64,000 nt of DNA from Scandinavium goeteborgense (GTDB lineage: Bacteria > Pseudomonadota > Gammaproteobacteria > Enterobacterales > Enterobacteriaceae): NCBI RefSeq assembly GCF_003935895.2, contig NZ_CP054058.1, positions 3,267,177 through 3,331,176 on the forward strand. The letters are read 5' to 3'. Positions 9,356 to 18,461 of the stretch are shown in pieces. The position numbers and the translations under genes are program-made. Under the pieces are notes generated by a model, which saw nothing but the letters and a program-made list of their open reading frames with translations, had not been told where the DNA came from and did not search any database. Numbering within the stretch: the stretch's first letter is position 1; every line of letters begins with the position of its first letter.

Positions 9356-9997
9356 ATGAAAGAGTCTTTCCTGCAAGGCATGACAACACCGATTAAATCT
9401 CAGGCCACGACCGATCTCATCGATGTGCTCTCGCCGTATGTCACGTTTGAGGATGTTCAGGCCAATACGCAACTTCACTTATCGGTGGATGGCGTGAACC
9501 TGTGTTACATCCTGTTATCTGGCCTTGTCAAAGTAGGCAGAAGTACCGATGACTTCGTTATCTCGTCCATCACCACACCCAATATTTTGGGCATATCCAA
9601 TAGTTTTCCACACGAATCGGGGCTGTATATTGAAACGGTCAGCGAGGCGAGGATAGCCACCTTACCCAACCAACGGGCCCATGAAATTATTGCGCAAAAC
9701 AATGCCTGGGAATTGTTGGCCAGACACATGACTGCCATCGCCAGCAACCTCTATAAAAAGAGCGTGCTGATGAGCGCGCCCACCACCTACGACGTGATGA
9801 AGTTTCAGTTAATGGCGCTGATGCAGGAGCCCGAGGATCTGCGTAATACCACCTCAACGGCAAAGTACATTATCGAAAGAACCCGTTTGTCGCGCAGCAC
9901 GGTAATGAAAATGCTCTCTCAGCTTAAGCAAGGTGGATATATCGACATAGAGGACGGGGTGCTGAAAGCGGTGCATCGTTTGCCTGATAAGTATTGA
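9356..9997 (+). CDS. Crp/Fnr-superfamily (IprA-like) transcriptional regulator
   Basis: A 213-residue protein with a cyclic-nucleotide-type beta-barrel region (about residues 20-110), a long helix, and a C-terminal winged helix ending RTRLSRSTVMKMLSQLKQGG. I see no iron-sulfur cysteine cluster, and the barrel lacks the usual cAMP-binding signature, so it probably uses another signal or none. The fold most recalls the IprA/YaiV-type regulators; the target is unknown. It stands where E. coli has fepE, between fepC and entF, so a role in iron uptake is possible but only inferred from place. The start is uncertain: the ATG at 9356 has no ribosome site, and a TATAAA at 9341 would make it almost leaderless. 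An ATG at 9380 is the alternative. Confidence 0.75.
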   Translation: MKESFLQGMTTPIKSQATTDLIDVLSPYVTFEDVQANTQLHLSVDGVNLCYILLSGLVKVGRSTDDFVISSITTPNILGISNSFPHESGLYIETVSEARIATLPNQRAHEIIAQNNAWELLARHMTAIASNLYKKSVLMSAPTTYDVMKFQLMALMQEPEDLRNTTSTAKYIIERTRLSRSTVMKMLSQLKQGGYIDIEDGVLKAVHRLPDKY

Positions 9998-10017
9998 ACC
10001 CTTTCCCCTCACCCCGA

Positions 10018-10040
10018 CCTTCTCCCCAAAGGGGCGAGGG
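10018..10040. terminator. Hairpin between the regulator and entF (convergent)
   Basis: CCTTCTCCCC and GGGGCGAGGG flank AAA, and AGAAAAG follows on the plus strand. It belongs to the same repeat family as 9253-9275. It lies between two convergent genes and may end both transcripts; without a T tract this is an inference. Confidence 0.45.
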
Positions 10041-10060
10041 AGAAAAGACAGATCCCATTA

Positions 10061-13000
10061 TTATGCCAATATTTCCTTCAACACCGGGCCAATCGCTTCG
10101 AACGCCTGCGGGGAAATAATATCCACGTGGGCGCAGTTCTGGCGATACACCTCCAGTTCTTTTACCCACGGACCCCAGGCGCGATGCGGGTCCTGGCCCG
10201 TCGTCAGCGTTTTCTCCGCCACAAACAGCGTCGCTTTGCCGTCGAACGCCACGCTGTGCGCGGTGGTTAACAGACGCACCGCGTCGGCGTAGTTGCCTTC
10301 AATCGCAGTGAATAATTCGCCGGATGCCTGCCCCTGCTGCGCTGCCAGAAAGGCTTCACGCTCGCGGTTAATTTCCGCCAGCACGTCCGGGTCCAGACCG
10401 TTGGCTTCTTTTTCCGACCAGTTCTGCGTTTCCGGCGGCCAGGTATCCAGCAGCCCGAGGAACGCCACCGCCTCACCGCGCTGACGTAAACGCGCCGCGA
10501 TGCCCTGCGCCAGCGTGCCGCCGAGCGAGTAGCCAAACAGATAATACGGGCCGTGCGGCTGCTGTTGCAGCAGCGTCGCCAGATGGTGCTCGCACAACGC
10601 ATCCAGATTTTCCGCGCTGGCCATTGGCCCTGCCGGACGCGGCGACTGAATACCGGTTATCGACCAACGCGGGTTCAGCCAACGGGCCAGCACACTGAAC
10701 TGCCAGGCAAAACCGGACGCCGGATGGAAACACCACAGCGTTGGGCCACTGCTTTCACGCAATGGCAAAATCGCCTCGTAGCCCAGACGCTGAGCCTGCT
10801 CCTCGTTCACCGAATCCAGCAAATGACTGAGTTTGCCCACGGTCGAGGCCACCATCACCTGCCCCGGCGTGACCTGACGCGCAAAGGTGCGGCTGAGCTG
10901 CGCCGCCAGACGCATCGCCAGCAGCGAATGGCCGCCGAGCGCGAAGAAATCAGCATCGACGTCGCCAATCTCACAGCCCAGCAGCGCGCCAAACGCTTCC
11001 GCCACCGCGCGCTCGGTGGTGCTTTCCAGCGCACGCCCCGGCGCTTTTTGCGTCAGTTCTGGCAGCGGTAAGGCTTTGCGGTCCAGCTTGCCGTTGGCGC
11101 TCAGCGGCAGTGCCGCCAGCGGGATAATCGTGACCGGCACCATGTGCGGCGGCAGTTTGTCGCGCAGGCTTTCCAGCAGCGCATCACAGGCCAGCGGCAA
11201 TCCGGAATCGGACACCACGTAGCCCACCAGCTGACGCGCATCGCCGCCCACCGCCGCGGCCTGATTCAGCACGCAGGCATGGGCCACCGCCTGCGCCACG
11301 TCCGGCAGGCTCAGCATCATGCGCTCGATTTCACCGAGCTCGATGCGCTGCCCGCGAATTTTGAGCTGATCGTCGCTACGGCCTAAATATTCCACCGCGC
11401 CGTTATCCAGCCAGCGTGCCACGTCACCGGTGCGATACATGCGCTCGCCGGGGACAAACGGATCGGCAATAAAGCGGCTGGCAGTCAGGTCCGGACGGCC
11501 CATGTAGCCCTGCGCCAGCTGAATGCCGGTGAGGTATAAATCCCCCGCCACGCCGAACGGCACCGGGCGCATCTGCGCGTCGAGAATGCGCAGACCGGTA
11601 TTCCACACCGGGAAACCAATCGGTACGCTGTGGCCGCTGACCGCCGCCAGTTCCGGACCAAACGCCGGATACCAGCTGACGTCCACCGCCGCTTCCGTCG
11701 GGCCGTATAAATTGTGCAGCGGGGCATGAGTGAGCTGCTCCCATTCGCGACACAGCGCGGTCGGCAGCGCTTCTCCGCTACAAAAGACCTGTTTCAACGC
11801 GCGGCACGACGCCACGTTGTCGTCGGTTAATGAGGCCACGAATGCCGCCAGCATTGACGGGACAAAGTGGGTGGTGGTCACGCCGAACTCAGCAAAGAAC
11901 TGTTGCAGCGCGAGCGGGTCACGATGGGCGTCCGGCTCGGCCATCACCAGTTTCGCGCCGGTGATAAACGGCCACCAGAATTCCCACACCGAGACGTCAA
12001 AACTGCACGGCGTTTTTTGCGCCACCACGTCGGCGGCGGTCAGCGGATAGTGATCCTGCATCCACAACAGGCGGTTGACGATCGCCGTCTGTCCGACCAT
12101 CACCCCTTTCGGGCGGCCGGTCGATCCAGAGGTAAAGATGATATAGGCAGTGTTATCCGGCTTCGACAGCGCCAGTGGCGTGTCGTCCCCCGCGCCCAGC
12201 GGTGCGCTGTAGCACAGCGTGTCGATTCCGGAAAAACGACTGAGCTGATCGTCAGAGGTGATCAGCAGCGACGGCTTGGCGTCTTCGAGCATCATGTGCA
12301 GACGATCGTCCGGATAGCCGGTGTCGAGCGGCAGCCAGGCCGCACCCGCTTCGACGATCCCGTGCAGCGCCAGGGTCAAAAAGACCGAACGGGGCAGCGC
12401 CACCGCCACACTGTCGCCCGGTTTGACGCCGCGCTCACGCAGTAGATTCGCCAGGGCGACTACCTGCTGGCGCATTTCGCGATAGCTGAACTGCAATCGG
12501 GCATCTGCCAGCGCGGGCGCGTCAGGCGTTTTCTCCGCCTGGGCCGCCACCAGCGCGCTGAGCGTGGTTTCCGGCAGCATCATGCCGGTTTCATTGATCT
12601 GTTCAAGGCGCTGATATTCGGTGTCCGACACCAAATCCACGTCACCGCAGCGCAGCGTAGGGTTGGCGGCAAATTGCGTGAGCATCGCCTGTAAGCGCGC
12701 CATATGCTGGCGTAACGTCTGCGCGTCGTAGCGCTGCTGGTTAGCCAGCACTTCCACGGTCAGGCCGCCCTCTTCGTCCGGGAAAAGCGCCAGCTCTACG
12801 TCATTCACAGGCCCGGTCGCCAGGGTGTGTGTCGTGGCGCGAACGCCGTCGATTTCGAGCTGATAATCGAAGACTTTGACGTTAAACACCGGCCCAAACA
12901 GCGGTTCGTCACCCGCCGCTTTTCCGGCATCACGCACAATTTGTTCGGCGTCATAGCGCTGATGGCGACGCATTTTTTTCAGCTGCGCGCCCAGACGAGT

Positions 13001-13927
13001 GGCCAGTTCCGACAGGGTTTCTTCCGGTTTGAGCGTCACCGCCAGCGGCAACACGTTCAGCACGGGTCCGGTGGCGGTGAGCGCCGCCGAGCCTAAGCGG
13101 CGCATGAAAATGTAGCCCGCCGCATAGTCGTTTCGACCACACAGACGGCCCAGCCACAGCGCCGCCAGCGCGAGGGCTAAATCGGTGCGCGGGCTGGCGG
13201 TGGCGGCGGATAAACGGCTAAACGCCTGTTTGTCGGCGCTGAGTTTTAAACGCCAGATGGCGGTGGTCGCGGCCCGGCCCGGCAACGGCGCGGCAGACAG
13301 CGAGGCCGGAGACGGCAACTGCTGGCGCTGTTCGGCCCAGAACGCACCGTCGCGGGTCCAGGCGTCGCCGTCACGATAGCGCTGATATTCATCAACAACT
13401 TCTGCAAAAGGGGTAAACGGCGATTCCGGCGGCGTTTCATTTTTCAGCAACGCGCGGTAAATGTGTACGATCTGGCGGGTAATGGCCGGGAAACTGAAGC
13501 CATCCACCAGCAAATGGTGATAGCGCTGATACCAGTACCAGCGGTTATCAGCCACACGTAACAGCCGATGACACACCAGCGGGTTGCCGCTGTCGACGCG
13601 GGTGTTTTGTGCTAAATCAGCCTGCATCTGCGAGAGTGCGGCACCGTGCGCATCGGCTTGATGACGTAAATCCTGCACCGCAGAAACCCCCGGCGTGAGC
13701 GCGTCATCAACCCATTGCCACGGTTCGCCGTTGTCTTCGGTAAAGCGCATCCGCAGGGTGTCGGCCTGCGTCAGTCCCAGTGTTATCGCCTGCTGTAACA
13801 GCGACGCGTCCATTTCGCCGTCGAGTTCAACGTAATGGGCGACGCTCCAGGCGTTTGGCAGCGTGGACAGCTGTTCCGCCATCCAGATCCCCGGCTGGGC
13901 CGCAACCAGCGGCAAACGTTCAGTCAT
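10061..13927 (-). CDS. entF: Enterobactin synthase component F (NRPS) EntF
   Basis: EntF is the 1288-residue nonribosomal peptide synthetase that activates serine, condenses it with dihydroxybenzoate and cyclises three units to enterobactin. Domains in order: condensation (HHLLVDG, residues 137-143), adenylation (about 455-960, YIIFTSGSTGRPKGV, LYGPTEAAVDVSW and GELYxTG-like GDLYLTG), carrier (GGHSLLAM, phosphopantetheine serine 1001), thioesterase (GYSLGG, serine 1134). The size matches E. coli EntF (1293). The ATG at 13927 is chosen for its GGAGG site; it overlaps the end of ybdZ by eight bases, as expected for coupling with its MbtH-type partner. An in-frame ATG at 13942 would lie within the ribosome-site region. 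Third gene of fes-ybdZ-entF. Confidence 0.97.
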   Translation of the reverse strand: MTERLPLVAAQPGIWMAEQLSTLPNAWSVAHYVELDGEMDASLLQQAITLGLTQADTLRMRFTEDNGEPWQWVDDALTPGVSAVQDLRHQADAHGAALSQMQADLAQNTRVDSGNPLVCHRLLRVADNRWYWYQRYHHLLVDGFSFPAITRQIVHIYRALLKNETPPESPFTPFAEVVDEYQRYRDGDAWTRDGAFWAEQRQQLPSPASLSAAPLPGRAATTAIWRLKLSADKQAFSRLSAATASPRTDLALALAALWLGRLCGRNDYAAGYIFMRRLGSAALTATGPVLNVLPLAVTLKPEETLSELATRLGAQLKKMRRHQRYDAEQIVRDAGKAAGDEPLFGPVFNVKVFDYQLEIDGVRATTHTLATGPVNDVELALFPDEEGGLTVEVLANQQRYDAQTLRQHMARLQAMLTQFAANPTLRCGDVDLVSDTEYQRLEQINETGMMLPETTLSALVAAQAEKTPDAPALADARLQFSYREMRQQVVALANLLRERGVKPGDSVAVALPRSVFLTLALHGIVEAGAAWLPLDTGYPDDRLHMMLEDAKPSLLITSDDQLSRFSGIDTLCYSAPLGAGDDTPLALSKPDNTAYIIFTSGSTGRPKGVMVGQTAIVNRLLWMQDHYPLTAADVVAQKTPCSFDVSVWEFWWPFITGAKLVMAEPDAHRDPLALQQFFAEFGVTTTHFVPSMLAAFVASLTDDNVASCRALKQVFCSGEALPTALCREWEQLTHAPLHNLYGPTEAAVDVSWYPAFGPELAAVSGHSVPIGFPVWNTGLRILDAQMRPVPFGVAGDLYLTGIQLAQGYMGRPDLTASRFIADPFVPGERMYRTGDVARWLDNGAVEYLGRSDDQLKIRGQRIELGEIERMMLSLPDVAQAVAHACVLNQAAAVGGDARQLVGYVVSDSGLPLACDALLESLRDKLPPHMVPVTIIPLAALPLSANGKLDRKALPLPELTQKAPGRALESTTERAVAEAFGALLGCEIGDVDADFFALGGHSLLAMRLAAQLSRTFARQVTPGQVMVASTVGKLSHLLDSVNEEQAQRLGYEAILPLRESSGPTLWCFHPASGFAWQFSVLARWLNPRWSITGIQSPRPAGPMASAENLDALCEHHLATLLQQQPHGPYYLFGYSLGGTLAQGIAARLRQRGEAVAFLGLLDTWPPETQNWSEKEANGLDPDVLAEINREREAFLAAQQGQASGELFTAIEGNYADAVRLLTTAHSVAFDGKATLFVAEKTLTTGQDPHRAWGPWVKELEVYRQNCAHVDIISPQAFEAIGPVLKEILA

Positions 13928-14135
13928 GACGGCCTCCGGCAAAATGAGCAGGGTTCAGCGTGGTCCAGCGCGCCGCCAGCCAGGCGTTGCAGACCTCGGC
14001 GCTTTGCGGTTCGCAGACGATTTCCCAGCCCGCCGGGAGGGCGCACTGCTGCGGCCAAAGGCTGTACTGCTGGCGGGAATTTTGCAGGATATAAAACTGC
14101 CCTTGCGCATCATCGAAAGGGTTACTGATTTGCAT
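13920..14135 (-). CDS. ybdZ: MbtH-like protein YbdZ
   Basis: Small (71-residue) MbtH-family protein. These proteins bind the adenylation domain of NRPSs such as EntF and raise its activity. Visible family features: SNPFDD near the start, the tryptophans of SLWPQQCALPAGWEIV, and a final WTTLNPAHF. The ATG at 14135 has AGGAG seven bases upstream and gives the length of E. coli YbdZ (72). It sits 26 bp after fes and overlaps entF, so the three genes form one transcript from the Fur-controlled fes promoter. Confidence 0.95.
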   Translation of the reverse strand: MQISNPFDDAQGQFYILQNSRQQYSLWPQQCALPAGWEIVCEPQSAEVCNAWLAARWTTLNPAHFAGGRHD

Positions 14136-14161
14136 ACCAAACTCCTGTCGTAAAGCGCGCT

Positions 14162-15367
14162 TTATGCATCGACCAGCGGCTGCCAGAGCGCTATCAGCCC
14201 CGCAGTAAGCCCGCCGCGCCAACACAGCGCATCGTGTCCGCCGTCAACCTGACGCCAGAAAACCGGCTGCTGTTGTAGTTGTTGTAAGAGGGCCTGATTG
14301 GCCTCAAAAATGACCGGCTCGCGACGTCCGGCTTCGAGCCAGATGCGCAGGCCCTGCGGCGAAAATTCACCGCGAGAAAGTTTTTCAAGTATGACGCCGC
14401 CGTGGCGATCGCCACGTTTCGGCCACCAGTAGGAACCGGACTGGCTCAGCACGCAGCCAAAACGCTGCGGCCAGCTTAGCCCGGCGAACATCGCCGCCAG
14501 TCCGCCGAAGCTTTGCCCGGCGACCAATGTGCGTTCCGGCTGCTCGCTGAACGGCGCGATGCGCTGAATCTGCGGGAGCAGCTCGGCCTGTAACGCCTGC
14601 CAGAAATCGGTGTTGCACGGCAATTCCGCGCTGCGATGGGCGGTGTCGATGGCATCCACCAGCACGTACACCGCGGGCGGAAGCTGACCTTCACGGGTCA
14701 GACGGGCGAGCGGCGACCACACCGACATACTTTCAGCCCAGAACTGACCATCAAGTAAAACCGCCAGCGGGCGCGCGTGATGCGAGCCGTTTCCCGTGCA
14801 ATAAATCCACACCCGACGGACGTTGCCGAGACGCTGGCTGCGCCATTCAATGCATACCGGCGGGTTATATGCCACGTCGGGCAAATCCCAGCCCGGCTGA
14901 ACCGGTGCATCCGGCAGCGAGAGCGCAGACACCGCGTGCCCGCGTCCGCCACGCCAGCTGTGCTTATTGCGCGGATCGGCCATTGCCTGCGGCAACAGTT
15001 TTCGCCACCCTTCGCGCAGCAGAATGCGGTCCGGGGCGTCGCCGTTAAACAGTGCGGCAACGAAATCATCTTCACGTTCGGAAGGAATAAAACAGTAGCT
15101 GCCTCGCCAGCTAGCAGGCAGCCGCGTCTGCCATTGCCAGACGTCAGTGCCCGGCAGACGGGACAGCGTCTGCGGGACTGAATTCTGGTGGTGATCGGTC
15201 ACGCCGGTGATGTACAGCCACACCCTTTTGAGACGGGAATGCGGCTCGCTACCCGCCGGATCGCGCCAGTAAAACGTGACGTGGCAACACTCCCCTTCCC
15301 GCCGCCATTGGGGCCCGTCAATGCGTTCCCACCAGGCTGCACTCCCTGTCGTTACCGTCTCCGCCAC
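14162..15367 (-). CDS. fes: Ferric-enterobactin esterase Fes
   Basis: Fes hydrolyses the trilactone of imported ferric enterobactin in the cytoplasm so that iron can be released. The 401-residue protein has the N-terminal Fes domain (WWRDP-like FYWRDPAGSEPHSRLKRVW) and a C-terminal esterase-D-type hydrolase with the nucleophile motif GQSFGG and the histidine in VDGGHDALCW. No signal peptide is present, in contrast to the second Fes-like protein at 22524-24089. The start is a GTG at 15367 with GGGG five bases upstream, and the product aligns with E. coli Fes from about residue 10. It is divergent from fepA across Fur-like sites. Confidence 0.96.
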   Translation of the reverse strand: MAETVTTGSAAWWERIDGPQWRREGECCHVTFYWRDPAGSEPHSRLKRVWLYITGVTDHHQNSVPQTLSRLPGTDVWQWQTRLPASWRGSYCFIPSEREDDFVAALFNGDAPDRILLREGWRKLLPQAMADPRNKHSWRGGRGHAVSALSLPDAPVQPGWDLPDVAYNPPVCIEWRSQRLGNVRRVWIYCTGNGSHHARPLAVLLDGQFWAESMSVWSPLARLTREGQLPPAVYVLVDAIDTAHRSAELPCNTDFWQALQAELLPQIQRIAPFSEQPERTLVAGQSFGGLAAMFAGLSWPQRFGCVLSQSGSYWWPKRGDRHGGVILEKLSRGEFSPQGLRIWLEAGRREPVIFEANQALLQQLQQQPVFWRQVDGGHDALCWRGGLTAGLIALWQPLVDA

Positions 15368-15423
15368 GTTAACCCCGCGCTGTTTGTGGATTATTTTGTT
15401 ACAGGCTAAAAATTATTGATAAT

Positions 15424-15442
15424 ATTATTGATAACTATTTGC
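15424..15442. promoter_or_regulatory. Fur box region between fes and fepA
   Basis: ATTATTGATAACTATTTGC matches the Fur consensus at 12 of 19 positions. It lies in an AT-rich run (about 15409-15452) with overlapping ATTGATAAT-type half sites, and much of the run resembles the known E. coli fepA-fes Fur operator. Both divergent operons should be repressed from here. Confidence 0.72.
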
Positions 15443-15532
15443 ATTTGCAATAGCGTATTGGCGCGCGTTTTACTTTCCTTCCCCTGCGCTCTGACAGGGG
15501 GTTTATTTGATACAGCAGGACGTTGGCTAACA

Positions 15533-17758
15533 ATGAATAACAAACTCAAATCCCTGGCCTTACTGGTCAATCTGGGTATTTACGGGGTGGCTTCACCCGC
15601 ATTCGCAGAAGAGACCGAAAAGGCAAAAACTGCAGATGCTGAAGAAACCATGGTCGTTACCGCGGCGCAGCAGAACCTGCAGGCGCCGGGCGTTTCAACG
15701 ATTACCGCCGATGAAATCCGTAAACGCCCACCCGCGCGTGACATTTCCGAAATCATTCGCACTATGCCTGGCGTTAACCTGACCGGGAACTCCACCAGCG
15801 GCCAGCGCGGCAACAACCGCCAGATTGATATTCGCGGCATGGGCCCGGAAAACACCCTGATCCTGATTGACGGTAAACCGGTCACCAGCCGGAACTCGAT
15901 TCGTTTAGGCTGGCGCGGCGAGCGTGACACCCGCGGCGACACCAGCTGGGTTCCGCCAGAGATGATTGAGCGTATCGACGTTATTCGTGGCCCGGCGGCG
16001 GCACGTTACGGCAACGGCGCGGCAGGCGGCGTGGTGAACATCATCACCAAAAAGGTCAATAATGAGTGGCACGGCAGCTGGGACACCTTTATGAACCTGC
16101 CGGAGCATAAAGATGAAGGCTCCACCAAACGCACCAACTTCAGCCTGACTGGCCCGATGGGCGGCGATTTCAGCTTCCGTCTGAACGGTAACCTGGATAA
16201 AACCCAAGCCGACGCCTGGGACATCAACCAAGGCCATCAGTCTGAGCGTACCGGAATTTACCAGAACACCCTGCCCGCCGGGCGCGAAGGGGTGGAGAAC
16301 AAAGACATCAACGGCGTGCTGCGTTGGGACTTTGCGTCGATGCAGTCGCTGGAACTGCAAGCCGGCTACAGCCGTCAGAACAACCTGTACGCGGGTGATA
16401 CCCAGAACACCAACACCAATAATTTCGTCAAAGAAAACTACGGCAAAGAGACCAACCGTCTGTATCGCCAAAACTACTCCCTGACCTGGAACGGCGGCTG
16501 GGATAACGGCATTACTACCAGTACCTGGGCGCAGTACGAACACACCCGCAACTCGCGCAAAGGCGAAGGCCTGGCGGGCGGCACCGAAGGTATCTTCAAC
16601 TCTGATAAGTTCGTCGATATCGATCTGGACGATGTGCTGCTGCACAGCGAAATCAACCTGCCAATCGACTTCGTGTTCAACCAGACGCTGACAATGGGTA
16701 CCGAGTGGAACCAGCAGCGCATGAAGGATATGGCGTCGAATACCCAGACCTTTATGGGCGGCACTATTCCGGGCTACAGCAGCACCAACCGCAGCCCGTA
16801 TTCGCAGGCGGAAATCTTCTCGCTGTTCGCGGAAGACAATATTGAAGTGACCGACACCACGATGCTGACCCCGGCGCTGCGTTTCGATCACCACAGCATT
16901 GTCGGCGATAACTCGAGCCCATCCCTGAACCTGTCGCAGGGGCTTTGGGATGATTTCACCCTGAAAATGGGGATCGCCCGCGCCTATAAAGCACCGAGCC
17001 TGTACCAGACTAACCCGAACTATATTCTCTACAGCAAAGGCCAGGGCTGCTACGCCAGTGCCAGCGGCTGCTACCTGCAAGGGAATGAAGACCTGAAAGC
17101 GGAAACCAGCATCAATAAAGAAATTGGTCTGGAATTCAAGCATGAAGGCTGGCTGGCGGGTGCCACCTGGTTCCGCAACGACTATCGCGACAAGATTGAA
17201 GCGGGCTATTCACCGGTATACACCAACGGTTCCGGGACCGATCTCTACAAGTGGGAGAATGTCCCGAAAGCGGTGGTTGAAGGCCTGGAAGGTACGTTGA
17301 ACGTCCCGGTGAGCGAGACCGTTAACTGGACCAATAACATCACTTACATGCTGCAAAGTAAGAACAAAGAGACCGGCGATCGCCTGTCGATCATCCCGGA
17401 ATACACCCTCAACTCGACCCTGAGTTGGCAGGTGTATCAGGACTTCTCCGTGCAGTCGACCTTCACCTGGTACGGCAAGCAGCAGCCGAAGAAGTACAAC
17501 TACAAAGGCCAACCGGCGACCGGGACCGAGCTGAACGAAGTCAGCCCGTACAGCATTCTGGGCCTGAGCGGCACCTGGGATGCGACCAAATACGTCAGCT
17601 TCACCGCGGGTATCGATAACCTGTTCGACAAACGCCACTGGCGTGCGGGCAACGCCCAGACCACCGGCGGCGCGACGGGCTATATGTATGGCGCGGGGGC
17701 AGAGACCTATAACGAGTCTGGCCGGACTTACTACATGAGCGTGAATACACACTTCTGA
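15533..17758 (+). CDS. fepA: TonB-dependent ferric-enterobactin receptor FepA
   Basis: FepA is the outer-membrane gated channel for ferric enterobactin. The 741-residue precursor has a signal peptide ending SPAFA before EETEKAK, a TonB box (EETMVVTA), a plug domain (SGQRGNNRQIDIRGMGPENT, RGPAAARYGNGAAGGVVNI) and a 22-strand barrel ending in the aromatic terminal YYMSVNTHF. It tracks E. coli FepA closely, with small loop differences. The frame is open 39 codons upstream; the ATG at 15533 is chosen because the signal peptide begins there (MNNKLKSLALLVN) and AGGA lies 12 bases before. entD follows after a hairpin and may be cotranscribed. Confidence 0.97.
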   Translation: MNNKLKSLALLVNLGIYGVASPAFAEETEKAKTADAEETMVVTAAQQNLQAPGVSTITADEIRKRPPARDISEIIRTMPGVNLTGNSTSGQRGNNRQIDIRGMGPENTLILIDGKPVTSRNSIRLGWRGERDTRGDTSWVPPEMIERIDVIRGPAAARYGNGAAGGVVNIITKKVNNEWHGSWDTFMNLPEHKDEGSTKRTNFSLTGPMGGDFSFRLNGNLDKTQADAWDINQGHQSERTGIYQNTLPAGREGVENKDINGVLRWDFASMQSLELQAGYSRQNNLYAGDTQNTNTNNFVKENYGKETNRLYRQNYSLTWNGGWDNGITTSTWAQYEHTRNSRKGEGLAGGTEGIFNSDKFVDIDLDDVLLHSEINLPIDFVFNQTLTMGTEWNQQRMKDMASNTQTFMGGTIPGYSSTNRSPYSQAEIFSLFAEDNIEVTDTTMLTPALRFDHHSIVGDNSSPSLNLSQGLWDDFTLKMGIARAYKAPSLYQTNPNYILYSKGQGCYASASGCYLQGNEDLKAETSINKEIGLEFKHEGWLAGATWFRNDYRDKIEAGYSPVYTNGSGTDLYKWENVPKAVVEGLEGTLNVPVSETVNWTNNITYMLQSKNKETGDRLSIIPEYTLNSTLSWQVYQDFSVQSTFTWYGKQQPKKYNYKGQPATGTELNEVSPYSILGLSGTWDATKYVSFTAGIDNLFDKRHWRAGNAQTTGGATGYMYGAGAETYNESGRTYYMSVNTHF

Positions 17759-17769
17759 TAACGAGGCCA

Positions 17770-17791
17770 CCCCTCTCCTGCGGGAGAGGGG
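17770..17791 (+). promoter_or_regulatory. Hairpin covering the entD ribosome-binding site
   Basis: CCCCTCTCC, loop TGCG, GGAGAGGGG form a perfect 9-bp GC-rich stem 11 bp after the fepA stop. The right arm (AGAGGGG, 17785-17791) is also the only Shine-Dalgarno-like sequence for entD, seven bases before its ATG at 17799. No T tract follows, so it is not a classic terminator. It may keep entD expression low relative to fepA. Confidence 0.65.
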
Positions 17792-17798
17792 CATCACC

Positions 17799-18461
17799 AT
17801 GAAAACAGAGCACAGTTCCCTTTCCCTCGACGGTCATACGCTTCATCAGATTGAATTCGACCCCGCGACTTTCACTGACGCCGATTTAATGTGGTTGCCC
17901 CATCACGCCAGGCTGATGCCCGCCGGGAAGAAGCGCAAAGCAGAACATCTCGCAGGCAGACTCGCCGCGTTCTACGCCTTACAGCAACACGGTATACGTG
18001 CCATGCCAGATATCGGCGAGCACCGACAGCCGCTGTGGCCCAACGGTTGGTACGGTAGCATCAGCCATAGCGGCACCACCGCGCTGGCGGTGGTATCACG
18101 GGAACCGGTGGGTGTGGATCTGGAAACGGTGTTGAGCGCTGATGTTTGTGCAGAGATTGCGGAAAGTATCGTCACCATCGATGAACAAGCGGTTTTGCAT
18201 GCTTCCGGCTTGCCTTTCCCGCTGGCGCTGACGCTGGCGTTTAGCGCCAAAGAGAGTGTTTATAAGGCGTACAGTTTTGCGACCCACGCCATGCCCGGTT
18301 TTATGTCCGCCCGCGTTGTGGCAATGCGCGGGCAGGACATTAGCCTGCAATTAACCAACGGATTCTCGCCTGCACTGGCGGGGAAAATTTGTCATGTGGT
18401 ATGGCTGCGGAACGATAATCAGCTCGTAACCCTACTCGCGAAAACTCTCCAGTCGGCGTAG
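17799..18461 (+). CDS. entD: Enterobactin synthase phosphopantetheinyl transferase EntD
   Basis: EntD transfers 4'-phosphopantetheine from CoA to the carrier serines of EntB and EntF. The 220-residue protein shows the Sfp-type signatures GSISHSGTTALAVV, PVGVDLE (magnesium-binding aspartate and glutamate) and FSAKESVYKA. It is somewhat longer than E. coli EntD (about 206-209), with a longer N-terminus. It follows fepA on the same strand after 40 bp. Its ribosome site is inside a hairpin. The last 30 bases overlap the convergent acetyltransferase gene tail to tail. Confidence 0.95.
   Translation: MKTEHSSLSLDGHTLHQIEFDPATFTDADLMWLPHHARLMPAGKKRKAEHLAGRLAAFYALQQHGIRAMPDIGEHRQPLWPNGWYGSISHSGTTALAVVSREPVGVDLETVLSADVCAEIAESIVTIDEQAVLHASGLPFPLALTLAFSAKESVYKAYSFATHAMPGFMSARVVAMRGQDISLQLTNGFSPALAGKICHVVWLRNDNQLVTLLAKTLQSA

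Noticed and set aside
15905-17143. 412-codon minus-strand frame opposite fepA
   Set aside because: Shadow of fepA; the fepA protein is full length and well conserved.
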